Position numbers and translations under genes: made by a program. Of a stretch of 64,000 nucleotides of DNA, positions 25,991-38,250 are shown piece after piece. The stretch lies in the NCBI GenBank assembly GCA_029246415.1, contig JAQWNF010000001.1, forward strand, positions 1 through 64,000, written 5' to 3'. The DNA comes from Glaciecola sp. GTDB taxonomy: Bacteria > Pseudomonadota > Gammaproteobacteria > Enterobacterales > Alteromonadaceae. Numbering within the stretch: position 1 is the stretch's first letter; each line of letters starts with the position of its first letter. The notes beneath the pieces are model-generated. The model was given only the letters and a program-made list of their open reading frames with translations. It was not told where the DNA came from and did not search any database.

Positions 25991-28363
25991 GTGCAAGAAT
26001 ACGTTCTATGGTATCAACAACTTGGTATGCATGATGTTGGCAGAGTGGGAGGCAAAAATGCTTCTCTAGGTGAAATGATTTCAAACCTAGCTAACGCAGG
26101 GGTGCAAGTGCCTGGTGGATTTGCTACAACGGCGGATGCATTTAACGAGTTTTTAGAACGCAGTGGCGTGGAAGCAAAAATTCATGAGATCCTCGATGTA
26201 CTTGATGTGGATGATCTTGGAGAGCTGGCCAAAGCCGGTGAGCAAATTCGCAATTGGATCATCGAAACTCCATTTCAGCCTGAACTCGAAGAAGCGATTA
26301 AAACAGCATTTGTAGAGTTGCAAGGAGAGGCGGGTGATGAAGCTTCATTTGCAGTTCGTTCCTCTGCAACAGCTGAAGATATGCCCGATGCCTCTTTTGC
26401 TGGTCAGCAAGAAACATTTTTAAATGTCAAAGGCTATGACTCGGTTATGGTCGCGATCAAACATGTTTTTGCTTCGCTATTTAATGATCGTGCGATTTCG
26501 TATCGAGTACACCAAGGGTATGATCACAAAGGTGTTGCTTTGTCAGCCGGTATTCAACGCATGGTTCGTTCTGATTTATCCTCATCAGGCGTCATGTTTA
26601 CGATTGATACCGAATCAGGTTTTGAAGATGTTGTGTTTATTACCTCCTCATATGGTTTAGGTGAAATGGTCGTTCAAGGTGCGGTTAACCCTGATGAATT
26701 TTATGTTCATAAACCGACATTGGCCGCCGGTAATCCAGCTGTAGTACGTCGAAATTTAGGTAGTAAATTAACACAAATGATTTACTCAGAGGATCAAGCT
26801 CACGGTAAGCAAGTAGAGATTGTTGACATCGAACGTGATCAAAGCATGCAGTTTTCTATTAACGATAGCGAAGTGCAAGAGTTGGCGAAACAAGCTGTAA
26901 TCATCGAAAAACACTACGGTCGTGCGATGGATATTGAGTGGGCCAAAGACGGTGTCGATGGTAAATTGTATATTGTCCAAGCTCGACCTGAAACTGTGCG
27001 TAGCCGTGAAGACATGCAAGTAATCGAAAGTTATCAGTTAAATGGTAATGCTCCGACTATTTGTACGGGACGTGCGATCGGTCATAAAATCGGAGCAGGT
27101 AAGGCCAAGGTACTCGGGTCAATTGACGAGATGGATAAAATTCTACCTGGAGATGTCTTAGTAACAGACATGACTGATCCAGATTGGGAGCCGATTATGA
27201 AGCGTGCTTCTGCGATTGTGACCAATCGTGGTGGACGAACTTGCCACGCTGCTATTATTGCTCGTGAATTAGGTATTCCTGCTGTGGTAGGTTGTGGTAA
27301 CGCAACGGATCTTATCAACACGGGCGACCAAGTTACCGTCTCGTGCGCAGAGGGTGACACTGGATTTATCTACGGCGATGAATTAGCGTTTGATGTGGTC
27401 ACATCGCGTATTGATGCTATGCCTGATTTACCGCTTAAGATAATGATGAATGTCGGTAACCCTGATCGCGCATTTGATTTTGCCCGTTTACCCCATGCTG
27501 GTGTTGGTTTAGCGCGTTTAGAGTTCATCATTAACCGCATGATAGGGGTACATCCAAAAGCGTTGTTGAACTTTGATACTCAACCTGAAGATGTTAAAGC
27601 TGAAATTGTTGATATGATGGCTGGCTATGCATCACCGACTGAGTTTTACATTCAAAAATTAGTTGAAGGTATTGCTACTATTGGCAGTGCGTTTTCCCCT
27701 GAAAAAGTCATTGTTCGGATGTCAGATTTTAAATCTAACGAATACTTTAACCTTGTGGGGGGGCATCAATACGAGCCAGATGAAGAAAACCCAATGTTAG
27801 GTTTCCGAGGAGCATCACGCTATATCTCAGAAGATTTTAGAGATTGTTTTGCGCTTGAATGTGAAGCTATCAAACGTGTACGTAATGATATGAAATTGCA
27901 TAATGTTGAGATCATGATCCCATTTGTTCGCACCTTAGAAGAAGGTCGCCAAGTGATAGAATTGCTTGCCGAACAAGGCTTGGTAAAAGGTGAGAATGGC
28001 CTACGTATCATCATGATGTGTGAGTTACCGTCCAATGCATTGTTAGCGGATGAATTCTTGGATATTTTTGATGGATTCTCTATCGGTTCAAATGACTTAA
28101 CTCAGTTAACATTGGGACTGGATCGCGATTCTGGTTTGATTGCGCATTTGTTTGATGAACGTGATCCTGCAGTTAAAAAACTACTAGCAATGGCAATTCA
28201 AGCTGCCAAGAAACGTGGTAAATACGTCGGCATCTGTGGTCAAGGTCCATCGGATCATGAAGATCTTGCTGCTTGGTTGGTTGAACAAGGTATTGATAGC
28301 GTGTCATTGAATCCTGATACCGTTGTCGAAACATGGTTGTATCTAGCTGAGAAACATGGCTAA
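25991..28363 (+). CDS. ppsA: Phosphoenolpyruvate synthase
   Basis: PEP synthase converts pyruvate and ATP to PEP, AMP and phosphate during gluconeogenesis. At 790 residues it has the family length. Domains are an N-terminal ATP-binding part ([10 protein letters not shown] near 20), a swivelling phosphohistidine domain with [14 protein letters not shown] and catalytic H419, and a C-terminal PEP-binding barrel with [18 protein letters not shown] and [17 protein letters not shown]. The start is GTG 25991, directly after GGAGG. It is divergent from its regulator PpsR and likely under HexR control. Confidence 0.97.
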   Translation: MQEYVLWYQQLGMHDVGRVGGKNASLGEMISNLANAGVQVPGGFATTADAFNEFLERSGVEAKIHEILDVLDVDDLGELAKAGEQIRNWIIETPFQPELEEAIKTAFVELQGEAGDEASFAVRSSATAEDMPDASFAGQQETFLNVKGYDSVMVAIKHVFASLFNDRAISYRVHQGYDHKGVALSAGIQRMVRSDLSSSGVMFTIDTESGFEDVVFITSSYGLGEMVVQGAVNPDEFYVHKPTLAAGNPAVVRRNLGSKLTQMIYSEDQAHGKQVEIVDIERDQSMQFSINDSEVQELAKQAVIIEKHYGRAMDIEWAKDGVDGKLYIVQARPETVRSREDMQVIESYQLNGNAPTICTGRAIGHKIGAGKAKVLGSIDEMDKILPGDVLVTDMTDPDWEPIMKRASAIVTNRGGRTCHAAIIARELGIPAVVGCGNATDLINTGDQVTVSCAEGDTGFIYGDELAFDVVTSRIDAMPDLPLKIMMNVGNPDRAFDFARLPHAGVGLARLEFIINRMIGVHPKALLNFDTQPEDVKAEIVDMMAGYASPTEFYIQKLVEGIATIGSAFSPEKVIVRMSDFKSNEYFNLVGGHQYEPDEENPMLGFRGASRYISEDFRDCFALECEAIKRVRNDMKLHNVEIMIPFVRTLEEGRQVIELLAEQGLVKGENGLRIIMMCELPSNALLADEFLDIFDGFSIGSNDLTQLTLGLDRDSGLIAHLFDERDPAVKKLLAMAIQAAKKRGKYVGICGQGPSDHEDLAAWLVEQGIDSVSLNPDTVVETWLYLAEKHG

Positions 28364-28406
28364 CGCCAGCACTTAGGATATATATCCTACTTATGTAAAG
28401 ATTTAG

Positions 28407-28447
28407 AACCGTTACGTTCAGTTAATCCTGAATTTAACGGTTTTTTT
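28407..28447 (+). terminator. Terminator after ppsA
   Basis: AACCGTTA / TAACGGTT with an inner TTCAG / CTGAA stem and a 6-base loop is followed by a run of T residues, 43 bases after the ppsA stop. Confidence 0.85.
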
Positions 28448-28530
28448 ATGCCTATATTTTGCCCATTCATAGTGCTTCAGACGGTTTTTGCGTATAATGC
28501 ACCCATCATTGACCACATTGTAAATACTTT

Positions 28531-31500
28531 ATGTTACCTGTACTTGATAGTAATAACGCCCTCGACCAACAATACTTAGATTATCTTGCCGCACTAGCAC
28601 AAGCGGGTTTCTCTGGAGATATCGAGACACAATATTCTAGCCGTTTAGCCATGGCGACGGATAATTCAATATATCAAAAATTACCGCAAGCGATTGTTTA
28701 TCCAAAACATATTCAAGATTTAACCTGTATCGGTCAGGTTGTACAAGCATTCAGTGATGTGGTTTTTTCTGCGCGTGGTGGTGGTACAGGTACCAATGGT
28801 CAATCGCTAACTAGCGGAATTGTGGTGGATTTATCTCGTCACATGAATCAAATTTTAGAAATCAATGCCGAAGAGCAATGGGTAAAAGTGCAAGCTGGCG
28901 TGGTGAAAGATGCACTCAATGATGCGCTGCGCCCGTTTGGTTATTTTTTTGCTCCAGACTTATCAACGTCAAATCGTGCGACAGTTGGTGGCATGATCAA
29001 CACCGATGCATCGGGTCAAGGCTCATTGGTATATGGCAAAACCTCCGATCATATTTTGGGTTTAACCTCCGTATTAGCTAATGGCGATGTATTGACTACT
29101 GAACCCACTGCAATATCAGAGTGCCTTGAGCACTCACAACCGAGTTATCAGGCCATTGCTGCACAAATTCAAACATCATGTGTCGAAAAACGCGACGCGA
29201 TACTGGCTAAATTTCCGCGCTTAAATCGCTTTTTAACCGGTTACGATCTCGAGCATGCCTTTGCCCCTGATACTCAGCAATTTGATATCAGTAGACTCAT
29301 TGCTGGCTCAGAGGGTTCACTCGCTTTTGTTGCCGAAGCTAAACTAAATATTACGCCTATCGCCAAACATAAAGCGTTGGTCAATATCAAATACAACTCA
29401 TTTGAATCAGCATTGCGCCATGCTCCCAAAATGGTTGCTGCCAATGCTACTTCGGTTGAGACCGTTGACTCAAAAGTACTGAACCTTGCCCGTGCCGATA
29501 TTATCTGGCATATGGTGTCAGAGCTTATTACTGATGTGCCTAATCAAGAAATGTTAGGGTTAAACATGGTGGAGTACAACAGTAATGATGAAGCACAAAT
29601 CAAAGCGCGCATAGCTGCATTAAGTGCCGAGCTAGATGATGATATAAAAACTCATCGCGGCGGCGTGATTGGGTATCAAATTACCTATGAAGTCAGCGAT
29701 ATTCAAAAAATCTATGCGATGCGTAAAAAATCAGTGGGTTTATTAGGTAAAACCGATGGCGCAAAAAAGCCAATTGCGTTTGCAGAAGATACCGCTGTGC
29801 CACCAGAGAATCTAGCTGATTTTATCATGGAATTTCGCGAGCTGTTAGATGCACACAAGTTAGATTATGGCATGTTTGGTCATGTTGATGCGGGTGTCCT
29901 TCACGTTCGACCTGCATTGGACATGAACGATCCGCAACAAGAAGTGTTACTCAAGCAGATCTCCGATCAAGTCGTTGCATTAGTGGCTAAATACGGCGGT
30001 CTAATGTGGGGTGAGCATGGTAAAGGTTATCGCAGTGAATATGCACCGGCATTTTTCGGTGATGAGCTGTATGCCGAGTTACGTAAGATCAAAGCGGTGT
30101 TTGACCCACAAAATAAAATGAATCCAGGAAAAATCTGTACACCAATCGACTCAGATGCAACACTAGTCCAAGTTACAGATACCAAACGCGGAACTTATGA
30201 CCGTACTATTCCTGTCGTTTTTAAGGAAGAGTTTGCTCCTGCAATGAGCTGTAACGGCAACGGACTATGCTTTAATTACGATACGACATCTCCAATGTGT
30301 CCTTCGAGTAAGATTACTAGTGATCGCCGCCATTCTCCTAAAGGTCGCGCTGGCATGATCCGTGAGTGGTTACGCTTACTCGCACAACAAGGCGTTAAAG
30401 TTGATGCCTTAACTGCGCAGCAGTTCAAAAGCAGCTGGTGGACACGTATGGTGAATACCAATTCAGCTAAATCTAGCGATGATTTTTCGCATGAAGTATT
30501 TGAAGTGATGGATGAGTGCTTAGCTTGTAAATCCTGCTCAGCTCAATGCCCAGTTGGTGTCGATGTACCTGATTTCAGAGCAAAGTTTTTAGCGATTTAT
30601 TACCAGCGTTATTCTCGTCCGGTAAAAGATTATTTGGTTGCCAATATCGAACAAATGGCACCGTTATTAGCTAAAATGCCACGATTGGTCAATTTCTTCA
30701 CTAACCTAGGTTTGAGTAAGTTATTGCTCAAAGAAAGTATTGGTTATGTTGATACGCCATTACTGTCGACACCAACCTTAGCTAGTTTATCCGCAGGATA
30801 TACACCATTTTCGCTGGAGACACTGAGTCAAATTCAAACACAAAACAACACCAACAAAACGGTACTAGTCGTCCAAGACCCATTTACCAGCTTTTATGAT
30901 GCACAAGTTGTGGCTGACTTTATGGCGTTAGCCAAAAAATTGGGGTCTGACCCTATTTTATTGCCATTTAATCCTAATGGGAAACCGCAACACGTTAAGG
31001 GCTTTTTAGATAAGTTTGCACGCACGGCGCAATCTACGGCAGATTTCTTGAATGAGATTGCCCAATTTGATATTCCTATGGTTGGTGTCGATGCATCCTT
31101 GTTACTGGTGTATCGTGATGAGTACAACAAAACCCTCGGTGAGAAGCGCGGTGATTTTAGTGTGTTAGCCGTGCATGAATGGCTGTCACAAACGGCAAGT
31201 GATGCGCTAAGCAATGCACAAGTCGCATCTCAACCTGCCACTGCATTGGGTTTGTTTACCCATTGCACAGAAAAAACAGCATTGCCGGTTAGTGAAAAAC
31301 AATGGCAACAAGCATTTGCCAAACTCAATGTGGATGTTGATATTGTATCTGTGGGTTGTTGTGGCATGGCTGGTACCTATGGTCACGAAGCATCACACTT
31401 AGCTAACAGTATTGGTATTTTTGAATTAAGTTGGGAGCAAGCGATTGCCAAATATCCAGTCGAGGCACGCATCGTAACTGGCTATTCATGTCGTAGCCAA

Positions 31501-31566
31501 GTTGACCGTTTAGTTGGTGCTAAACCTAAACACCCATTACAAGTCTTAAACCAACTAATAAAGTAA
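28531..31566 (+). CDS. ydiJ: FAD-binding and 4Fe-4S D-2-hydroxyacid dehydrogenase (YdiJ)
   Basis: This 1011-residue protein joins an FAD-binding oxidase (PCMH) domain (about 45-280, with SARGGGTGTNGQSL), a cap domain, a 4Fe-4S ferredoxin-type region (C663 in CLACKSCSAQCPVGVD) and a C-terminal CCG domain (CCGMAGTYG). It matches YdiJ, a large D-2-hydroxyglutarate/D-lactate-type dehydrogenase of the bacterial inner membrane side. In E. coli ydiJ also lies near ppsA. The small DUF4826 gene follows by 45 bases, probably cotranscribed. No separate promoter examined. Confidence 0.92.
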   Translation: MLPVLDSNNALDQQYLDYLAALAQAGFSGDIETQYSSRLAMATDNSIYQKLPQAIVYPKHIQDLTCIGQVVQAFSDVVFSARGGGTGTNGQSLTSGIVVDLSRHMNQILEINAEEQWVKVQAGVVKDALNDALRPFGYFFAPDLSTSNRATVGGMINTDASGQGSLVYGKTSDHILGLTSVLANGDVLTTEPTAISECLEHSQPSYQAIAAQIQTSCVEKRDAILAKFPRLNRFLTGYDLEHAFAPDTQQFDISRLIAGSEGSLAFVAEAKLNITPIAKHKALVNIKYNSFESALRHAPKMVAANATSVETVDSKVLNLARADIIWHMVSELITDVPNQEMLGLNMVEYNSNDEAQIKARIAALSAELDDDIKTHRGGVIGYQITYEVSDIQKIYAMRKKSVGLLGKTDGAKKPIAFAEDTAVPPENLADFIMEFRELLDAHKLDYGMFGHVDAGVLHVRPALDMNDPQQEVLLKQISDQVVALVAKYGGLMWGEHGKGYRSEYAPAFFGDELYAELRKIKAVFDPQNKMNPGKICTPIDSDATLVQVTDTKRGTYDRTIPVVFKEEFAPAMSCNGNGLCFNYDTTSPMCPSSKITSDRRHSPKGRAGMIREWLRLLAQQGVKVDALTAQQFKSSWWTRMVNTNSAKSSDDFSHEVFEVMDECLACKSCSAQCPVGVDVPDFRAKFLAIYYQRYSRPVKDYLVANIEQMAPLLAKMPRLVNFFTNLGLSKLLLKESIGYVDTPLLSTPTLASLSAGYTPFSLETLSQIQTQNNTNKTVLVVQDPFTSFYDAQVVADFMALAKKLGSDPILLPFNPNGKPQHVKGFLDKFARTAQSTADFLNEIAQFDIPMVGVDASLLLVYRDEYNKTLGEKRGDFSVLAVHEWLSQTASDALSNAQVASQPATALGLFTHCTEKTALPVSEKQWQQAFAKLNVDVDIVSVGCCGMAGTYGHEASHLANSIGIFELSWEQAIAKYPVEARIVTGYSCRSQVDRLVGAKPKHPLQVLNQLIK

Positions 31567-31611
31567 TCAAATAAAAGCAATCTACTAAAAATAAAAATAA
31601 AAAGAGGATTT

Positions 31612-32022
31612 ATGAGCGATACCAACACACCAATGACTCAAGCCGAACATGACCAATGGGTGCGTGAGCAATTTCAACGTGCGAACAAACACTTAGCGGA
31701 AAACGGCGTGTTGTTTGATTCTGTTGTGGTTGAAGAAAGTCGTTACTTAGCGCCATATGTGGCTGTGTGGAAAATCAAATCACAACAGGGTAAATACTTT
31801 TGGGTACTTAGTGGCGATTTACCCGCCGACTATATACCATTTGATACTGCTGAAGATGTACGCAATGCATTGAAACACTTTTCATTGTCATGGCAGTTAA
31901 AAGCCGAGAATATCATCTCGACTAATGGCATTGATGAAACCCAACAAAACTATGCTAAGTTGTTAGCAGACCGTGCAATTAGCTTATATCAGTTAAGTGA
32001 ACAGCAAGAGTTGTGGGCGTAA
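31612..32022 (+). CDS. DUF4826 family protein
   Basis: The 136-residue soluble protein matches the DUF4826 group found in Alteromonadales: HDQWVREQFQRANKHLAENGV near 13-33 and YFWVLSGDLPADYIP near 63-77. No known function, no membrane segment and no cysteine. A good AGAGGATTT ribosome site precedes the ATG. It lies 45 bases after ydiJ on the same strand and ends two bases before the convergent roxA gene. Confidence 0.8.
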   Translation: MSDTNTPMTQAEHDQWVREQFQRANKHLAENGVLFDSVVVEESRYLAPYVAVWKIKSQQGKYFWVLSGDLPADYIPFDTAEDVRNALKHFSLSWQLKAENIISTNGIDETQQNYAKLLADRAISLYQLSEQQELWA

Positions 32023-32023
32023 C

Positions 32024-33190
32024 TTATTCGTCCACAATCTCTATATAGCCTCGGTTAATTAACTCGCACAGCATGTCAATCCAGCTTGCGCTGGGCGCTT
32101 CATCGCACTGAATAACACTTTGAAAATTATCTAATAAGCGGCTGGTGATTGGTCGCTCATCTACTGATGTTGCAAATCGTTGGCCATTAATAAAAAAGAC
32201 AAACATATCGTCAGCATGCTGGCAATCATCGTCGGCATTTTGCTCATCTAAATATACTGGTCGCACGCCACAGGCATGCTCAATAGTCACACCTTGGCTA
32301 ACTAGTTCGAGTAATTCAGCGCTCGACACTGGTGTGTCTAGTTCATAGTTATCCAACGCATCATTTTGTTTTGACAAGTACTGGGTCAATACTTGGTCTA
32401 TTTGTGGACTTGTTACATATTGTTGTAGTAGCTGTTTTAGCAGCAGCATATCTGTGTTGGTTAACGCAGCAGGGGAGTCACTGATTTGTCGATTTGTGTC
32501 GCTAAAGCGTTGTGTCGTTTTATCGTTTTCTAATATATCATCTGCAATGACCTGCAATAACTCTGATTGATCAGGGGCTCTGAATCCAATGGAATAATTG
32601 AGGCACTCGCTGATTGATTCGCCTTTATGCGGAAAACCCGGCGGTATGTATAACACATCACCTGGATTTAACAGCACATCAATGATTGGTTCAAACTCAT
32701 CGGTTTGTTGTAATTTAGGGTGAGGGTAAAAACGCTTCGATTGTATTGGTTTTGCACCAACTTGCCAACGACGCTGCCCTTTACCTTGGACAATGAATAC
32801 ATCATATTGATCGATATGTGCTCCCACTCCAGCACCAGGCTGCGAAAAGCTGACCAACAAATCATCCATGCGCCAATGTGGAATAAAATTAAAAGCATTC
32901 ATGAGTAAAGCCGCTTCTTCTATATGCGCATCTACTCCCTGAACCATCAATGTCCATGCACCTTGGCATACGTCGGTAAACTCAGTGAACGGGCCTTCTG
33001 TCACTGTCCATGTATCATTTATATGACTAATGATACGGCTATCTATTTCTGCTTCTTGGGCCAGGCCCGCAAGATCATGTTCGTCGAGCGGATCGTCAAA
33101 ATCAGACAATACATTAGTCAGTACACAAGGTTGACGTTGCCAGTTTTCCGATAAAAACGTTTGGGTAGAAAATGCAGATAATTGATACAT
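32024..33190 (-). CDS. roxA: Ribosomal protein uL16 arginine 3-hydroxylase RoxA (JmjC cupin)
   Basis: RoxA/YcfD is an Fe(II)/2-oxoglutarate oxygenase that hydroxylates an arginine of ribosomal protein L16. From ATG 33190 the protein is 388 residues; an upstream in-frame codon would add 42 unrelated residues overlapping the cyclase gene. The metal triad is H125 and D127 (GVGAHIDQYD) and H188 (PPGFPHKGES), the typical HxD...H. NYSIGFRAP follows. Upstream, ten bases away on the same strand, lies a class III cyclase gene. Confidence 0.93.
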   Translation of the reverse strand: MYQLSAFSTQTFLSENWQRQPCVLTNVLSDFDDPLDEHDLAGLAQEAEIDSRIISHINDTWTVTEGPFTEFTDVCQGAWTLMVQGVDAHIEEAALLMNAFNFIPHWRMDDLLVSFSQPGAGVGAHIDQYDVFIVQGKGQRRWQVGAKPIQSKRFYPHPKLQQTDEFEPIIDVLLNPGDVLYIPPGFPHKGESISECLNYSIGFRAPDQSELLQVIADDILENDKTTQRFSDTNRQISDSPAALTNTDMLLLKQLLQQYVTSPQIDQVLTQYLSKQNDALDNYELDTPVSSAELLELVSQGVTIEHACGVRPVYLDEQNADDDCQHADDMFVFFINGQRFATSVDERPITSRLLDNFQSVIQCDEAPSASWIDMLCELINRGYIEIVDE

Positions 33191-33200
33191 GAATAGCCTA

Positions 33201-33794
33201 TTAGTGAATTTGATATACGCAGGTATTACCAAAATCTTTGAGTTGCAAATGGTGTTTTGAAACTCGATTCGGTAATGTATGACGTTGGGCTGTATTATGG
33301 CATACATAAATAGCATTACTAGGTGTTGTCCCTAGTATTCGTGCACAGCGATCGACAATGTTGCCCCATATATCGAATTGGCTTTGATTGATGCCAATGT
33401 ATCCACCCATTACATCCCCACATGTAATAGCATATTTAGTGGGATAGGGCAGTCGTTGTTGTAAAGCAAGGCTTAAAGCAATCGCTTGATTGAGACTATT
33501 GTTTGTGGATTTCGGGTGTGATTGCGGCTGAGATCGCGGTTTAAGACAGCTCAGGGGAGTGTGTGCAAAATCAGGCCCACAAACCAATAAACAGCCATCA
33601 CCTAAATATTTTATGATCTGAGCGTGATATTGCTTTGCTGTAGCGTCAAAAACAGTATAAATATCATGTAGTAAGGCAACACGTTGTTGATCAGATAATG
33701 TGTAAGTGCGTGCCACAAAACCCGCTATATCAATGAAGATAACAGCGACATCGGCATATAAAGTAGTGTGCGGTACAGGGGGAGAAAGTGTCAT
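33201..33794 (-). CDS. Class III adenylate/guanylate cyclase homology-domain protein
   Basis: A stand-alone cyclase homology domain of about 197 residues. The metal aspartates are D22 (FIDIAGF) and D66 (IKYLGDG), and the beta-hairpin GYIGINQSQFDIWG fits the family. The usual VNxxxR pair (transition-state Asn and Arg) reads V147 D148 ... R152, so Asn is replaced by Asp. Activity or nucleotide choice may therefore differ. A low-complexity insert (about 80-100, Ser/Gln/Pro-rich) interrupts the domain. Of three successive ATGs the third is best spaced from AAGG. The roxA start is 10 bases downstream, so they share an operon. Confidence 0.8.
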   Translation of the reverse strand: MTLSPPVPHTTLYADVAVIFIDIAGFVARTYTLSDQQRVALLHDIYTVFDATAKQYHAQIIKYLGDGCLLVCGPDFAHTPLSCLKPRSQPQSHPKSTNNSLNQAIALSLALQQRLPYPTKYAITCGDVMGGYIGINQSQFDIWGNIVDRCARILGTTPSNAIYVCHNTAQRHTLPNRVSKHHLQLKDFGNTCVYQIH

Positions 33795-33834
33795 CATCAT
33801 CCTTAATTAAAAGCATGATGATGACTGATATTAC

Positions 33835-35217
<1,383 letters not shown>

Positions 35218-35227
35218 CTAATAAGCA

Positions 35228-35860
35228 TTAGTGTATTTGTTGTAACGCGAGTTTTGCGCTGTGTAAAATACGTTTTCGATTAAATAATATATGACGACGT
35301 TTGCCGCCCATTTGCCGCCACATGACGGCAGCACGTACTCCGGCTAATAATAGCGCACGGACTTTGTGTTGATTCGTTTCTGATTTTAAATGTGTAGGGT
35401 TTCCAGTAATTTGGATCTTAGGGGCAAGCGGGCTGACGATATCAACGTAAGTACTTGCTAGGGACTGTAATATTTGATTATGTTCAAATTCAACATGCCC
35501 AAGTTGGCGTTGCACATTAGATATGCGCACACCTAATTCGTTCATGACCTTGGGTTTGGCTGCTAATTTTCTTTCAAGTCCTAGCATGCTAGCTATGTAT
35601 CGGGTAATTTCGGCATCTTTGGCGACTGCTTTATTACTTAGCTGCCCATCTAAACCGGTAAAACCGACTTTGAGATTATTGAGCTGACCAAACACTTGTT
35701 GCGGTGTTTCAGGATCGGTCACACAAATACTAGAAATACTGGCTTCAAAAGCTTGCTCATCACAAGTACCTGTGCGGGCAATTTGCTGTACTAATATTGC
35801 AGCTTGAACGACACCAGCTAATGCGAGTTGTTGCTCAATTTTAGGATCTAATGTACTCAT
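35228..35860 (-). CDS. hflD: High frequency lysogenization protein HflD homologue
   Basis: The 210-residue helical protein lies between mnmA and purB exactly as in E. coli, where HflD is a peripheral membrane protein that binds lambda CII. The family text around [22 protein letters not shown] (split at about 68-90) is recognisable. The role outside phage biology is unclear. Its start overlaps mnmA by four bases, indicating coupling. Confidence 0.92.
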   Translation of the reverse strand: MSTLDPKIEQQLALAGVVQAAILVQQIARTGTCDEQAFEASISSICVTDPETPQQVFGQLNNLKVGFTGLDGQLSNKAVAKDAEITRYIASMLGLERKLAAKPKVMNELGVRISNVQRQLGHVEFEHNQILQSLASTYVDIVSPLAPKIQITGNPTHLKSETNQHKVRALLLAGVRAAVMWRQMGGKRRHILFNRKRILHSAKLALQQIH

Positions 35861-36981
35861 GTCCGTATGTAACTCTCGATTATGCCACCGCCTAAACAGA
35901 CTGGGCCTTGATAAAATACTGCTGATTGGCCTGGTGTGACGGCTTTTTGTGGCTCATCAAACATGACTTGCACTGAGCCATCGCTATGAGGGGTAACTGT
36001 ACAGTTTATATCTGATTGGCGATACCGTGTTTTAACTGTCATCTTTGTTGCTTCAGTCAACGGTTGACGACTTACCCAATCAAGCTGGTTAGCGATTAAA
36101 CCATCGGAAAATAACCGTGGATGATTGGTACCTTGACCGACAATTAACCGGTTGTTGGCCATGTCTTTATCAACCACATACCAAGGATCTTCGCCATGGT
36201 CGCGTGAACCACCAATCAATAGTCCTTTGCGTTGACCTAATGTGTGATACATCAAGCCTTGGTGTTGGCCAATCTTCTCACCTTCAAAGGTATAAATATC
36301 ACCGGGTTGAGCAGGCAGATACTGACTGAGAAAGTCTGTAAATTTGCGTTCACCGATAAAACAGATCCCCGTGGAATCTTTTTTATCATGAGTAATTAAT
36401 CCTTGGGCTTCTGCGATTTCACGCACTACCGGCTTATCTAAATGACCGATAGGAAATAACGTTTTAGCAATGTGCTCATGGGATAAAGTGTAAAGAAAAT
36501 AACTTTGGTCTTTGTTTTGATCATGACCACGTAACATACGCCATTGACCATCGGCAAAATCTCGCGAGACATAGTGGCCCGTGGCGATATAATCTGCACC
36601 GAGATCTTCTGCTGCGTACTCTAAAAATGCTTTGAATTTAATTTCTTTGTTGCACATGATGTCGGGATTAGGTGTGCGTCCCGCTTTGTATTCGGCTAAA
36701 AAATACTCAAATACATTATCCCAATACTCAGCAGCAAAGTTGATACTGTGTAAGGTGATCCCTAATTTATCAGCGACGGCTTGTGCGTCAGCCAGATCTT
36801 GTGCGGCTGCACAGTACTCATCATTGTCATCTTCTTCCCAGTTTTTCATAAACACGCCTTCAACTTGAAAGCCTTGTTCTTGCAATAAGTAAGCGGATAC
36901 AGAAGAATCTACACCACCGGACATACCGACGATGACTTTGGTTTGTTGCGGATTGATATCACTAGGTAAAGGCATACTCAA
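35857..36981 (-). CDS. mnmA: tRNA-specific 2-thiouridylase MnmA
   Basis: MnmA makes 2-thiouridine at the wobble position of Glu, Lys and Gln tRNAs. At 374 residues it matches the family. The PP-loop [10 protein letters not shown] (19-28) and the two cysteines in [11 protein letters not shown] and [12 protein letters not shown] (forming the catalytic persulfide pair) are present, as are DKDQSYFLY and [10 protein letters not shown]. It begins the mnmA-hflD-purB operon and ends overlapping hflD by four bases. Confidence 0.97.
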   Translation of the reverse strand: MSMPLPSDINPQQTKVIVGMSGGVDSSVSAYLLQEQGFQVEGVFMKNWEEDDNDEYCAAAQDLADAQAVADKLGITLHSINFAAEYWDNVFEYFLAEYKAGRTPNPDIMCNKEIKFKAFLEYAAEDLGADYIATGHYVSRDFADGQWRMLRGHDQNKDQSYFLYTLSHEHIAKTLFPIGHLDKPVVREIAEAQGLITHDKKDSTGICFIGERKFTDFLSQYLPAQPGDIYTFEGEKIGQHQGLMYHTLGQRKGLLIGGSRDHGEDPWYVVDKDMANNRLIVGQGTNHPRLFSDGLIANQLDWVSRQPLTEATKMTVKTRYRQSDINCTVTPHSDGSVQVMFDEPQKAVTPGQSAVFYQGPVCLGGGIIESYIRT

Positions 36982-37042
36982 AATCGATAAATCTCATGTA
37001 TAGAGTGGAAAGAAAAAACAAAAAATCTAATTTCTTATTATA

Positions 37043-37663
37043 TCAATCCTTGGCGTTGCTTTCACCTGAAATTACATATTGTCCATTAGCAATGCCGTCA
37101 ATACTCCAATTTCCAATTCGATAACGAATTAATCGCAGAGTGGGGAAGCCAACATGTGCGGTCATTCTTCTCACTTGTCGGTTGCGACCTTCAGTAATCG
37201 TGATGCTCAGCCATGATGTTGGAATATTAGCTCGTTCGCGAATAGGCGGATTGCGCGGCCAAATTGCTGGCTCGGCAATGTGTGCGATCTTTGCAGGAGC
37301 GGTCATGCCATCTTTGAGTTCCACACCTTTTGATAACGCTGCAATTGCTCCATTTGTGATTGCCCCTTCGACTTGAGCCCAATAGGTTTTCGCCGTTTTT
37401 TTTGACGGGTGAGCAAGTTGATGTTGCAACGCACCGTCATTAGTCAGCAACAATAGTCCTTCACTATCACGATCTAAGCGTCCAGCTGCATATACATCGG
37501 GTATATCGATGAAATCTTTTAAGGTTTGGCGACCTTGCTCGTCGGTGAACTGTGTTAACACATCAAACGGTTTGTTGAATAAGACAATCTTGCGGTCTTT
37601 GACCGTTTTTTTAATGGGTTTCTTGGTTGGTTTTTTTATTAGTTTCTTTATTGGCTTATGCAT
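37043..37663 (-). CDS. rluE: 23S rRNA pseudouridine-2457 synthase RluE
   Basis: A RsuA-family pseudouridine synthase of 206 residues. The catalytic aspartate is D64 in [17 protein letters not shown], and the C-terminal [15 protein letters not shown] is conserved. It is most like RluE, which modifies U2457 of 23S rRNA. The N-terminus (1-25) is an unusual run of Lys and Pro repeats ([15 protein letters not shown]), replacing the S4 domain of RsuA. It lies just upstream of mnmA on the same strand, separated by 61 bases. Confidence 0.88.
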   Translation of the reverse strand: MHKPIKKLIKKPTKKPIKKTVKDRKIVLFNKPFDVLTQFTDEQGRQTLKDFIDIPDVYAAGRLDRDSEGLLLLTNDGALQHQLAHPSKKTAKTYWAQVEGAITNGAIAALSKGVELKDGMTAPAKIAHIAEPAIWPRNPPIRERANIPTSWLSITITEGRNRQVRRMTAHVGFPTLRLIRYRIGNWSIDGIANGQYVISGESNAKD

Positions 37664-37814
37664 GATGCTTTGCTACCCGTATTAGTACAATATAGGATAA
37701 CGCAAAGCAGGGAGATGGTGAAAGAATAAATTGCAGACATAAAAAAAGCAGCGTTTGTAATGAATTAATACAAGCTGCTTTTTTTATACGCGAATGAGTA
37801 ATTGTATCTAGCGA

Positions 37815-38033
37815 TTATCGCTCCGCGTCTTGGTCAAATGCGATGTTCTCTGCGTGTAACCCTTTTGGTCCTTGCGTAACATCATAGGTAACTGCCTGAC
37901 CAGCCTTTAAAGAACGGTATCCTTCCATCTTAATTGTGGAATAATGGGCAAAAATATCTTCTCCGCCGTCCTCAGGAACGATAAATCCGAACCCCTTTGC
38001 GTTGTTGAACCACTTAACTTTACCAATTGCCAT
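37815..38033 (-). CDS. cspD: Cold-shock-domain protein CspD
   Basis: The cold-shock domain with KWFNNAKGFGFI (RNP1) and DIFAHYSTI (RNP2) is complete. From the ATG at 38033 the product is 72 residues, the CspD length; an upstream start would add 37 unrelated residues. CspD binds single-stranded DNA and inhibits replication in stationary E. coli. It is divergent from clpS, the E. coli order. Confidence 0.93.
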   Translation of the reverse strand: MAIGKVKWFNNAKGFGFIVPEDGGEDIFAHYSTIKMEGYRSLKAGQAVTYDVTQGPKGLHAENIAFDQDAER

Positions 38034-38250
38034 ACTACTATTTCCTTTGAACCTTGATCTGTGATGATAAAACCCCACTATAAGTATTATGATTGTTGCT
38101 TTTGGATAGCGGGTGGTGATGAATGGACAACTCAACACAAACATCTATATTTAAAGGTAGATATTGCGCGGTCGATCTGTCAAGGTAGACATTGATAAAT
38201 AATTAATGAAAAAATCGGGTAATCCGGCATTTAGGTTCTATATTTAAGTT

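Noticed and set aside
32024-33316. Longer RoxA frame starting at 33316
   Set aside because: The additional 42 residues overlap the cyclase gene and do not match RoxA; ATG 33190 has an AGG site.
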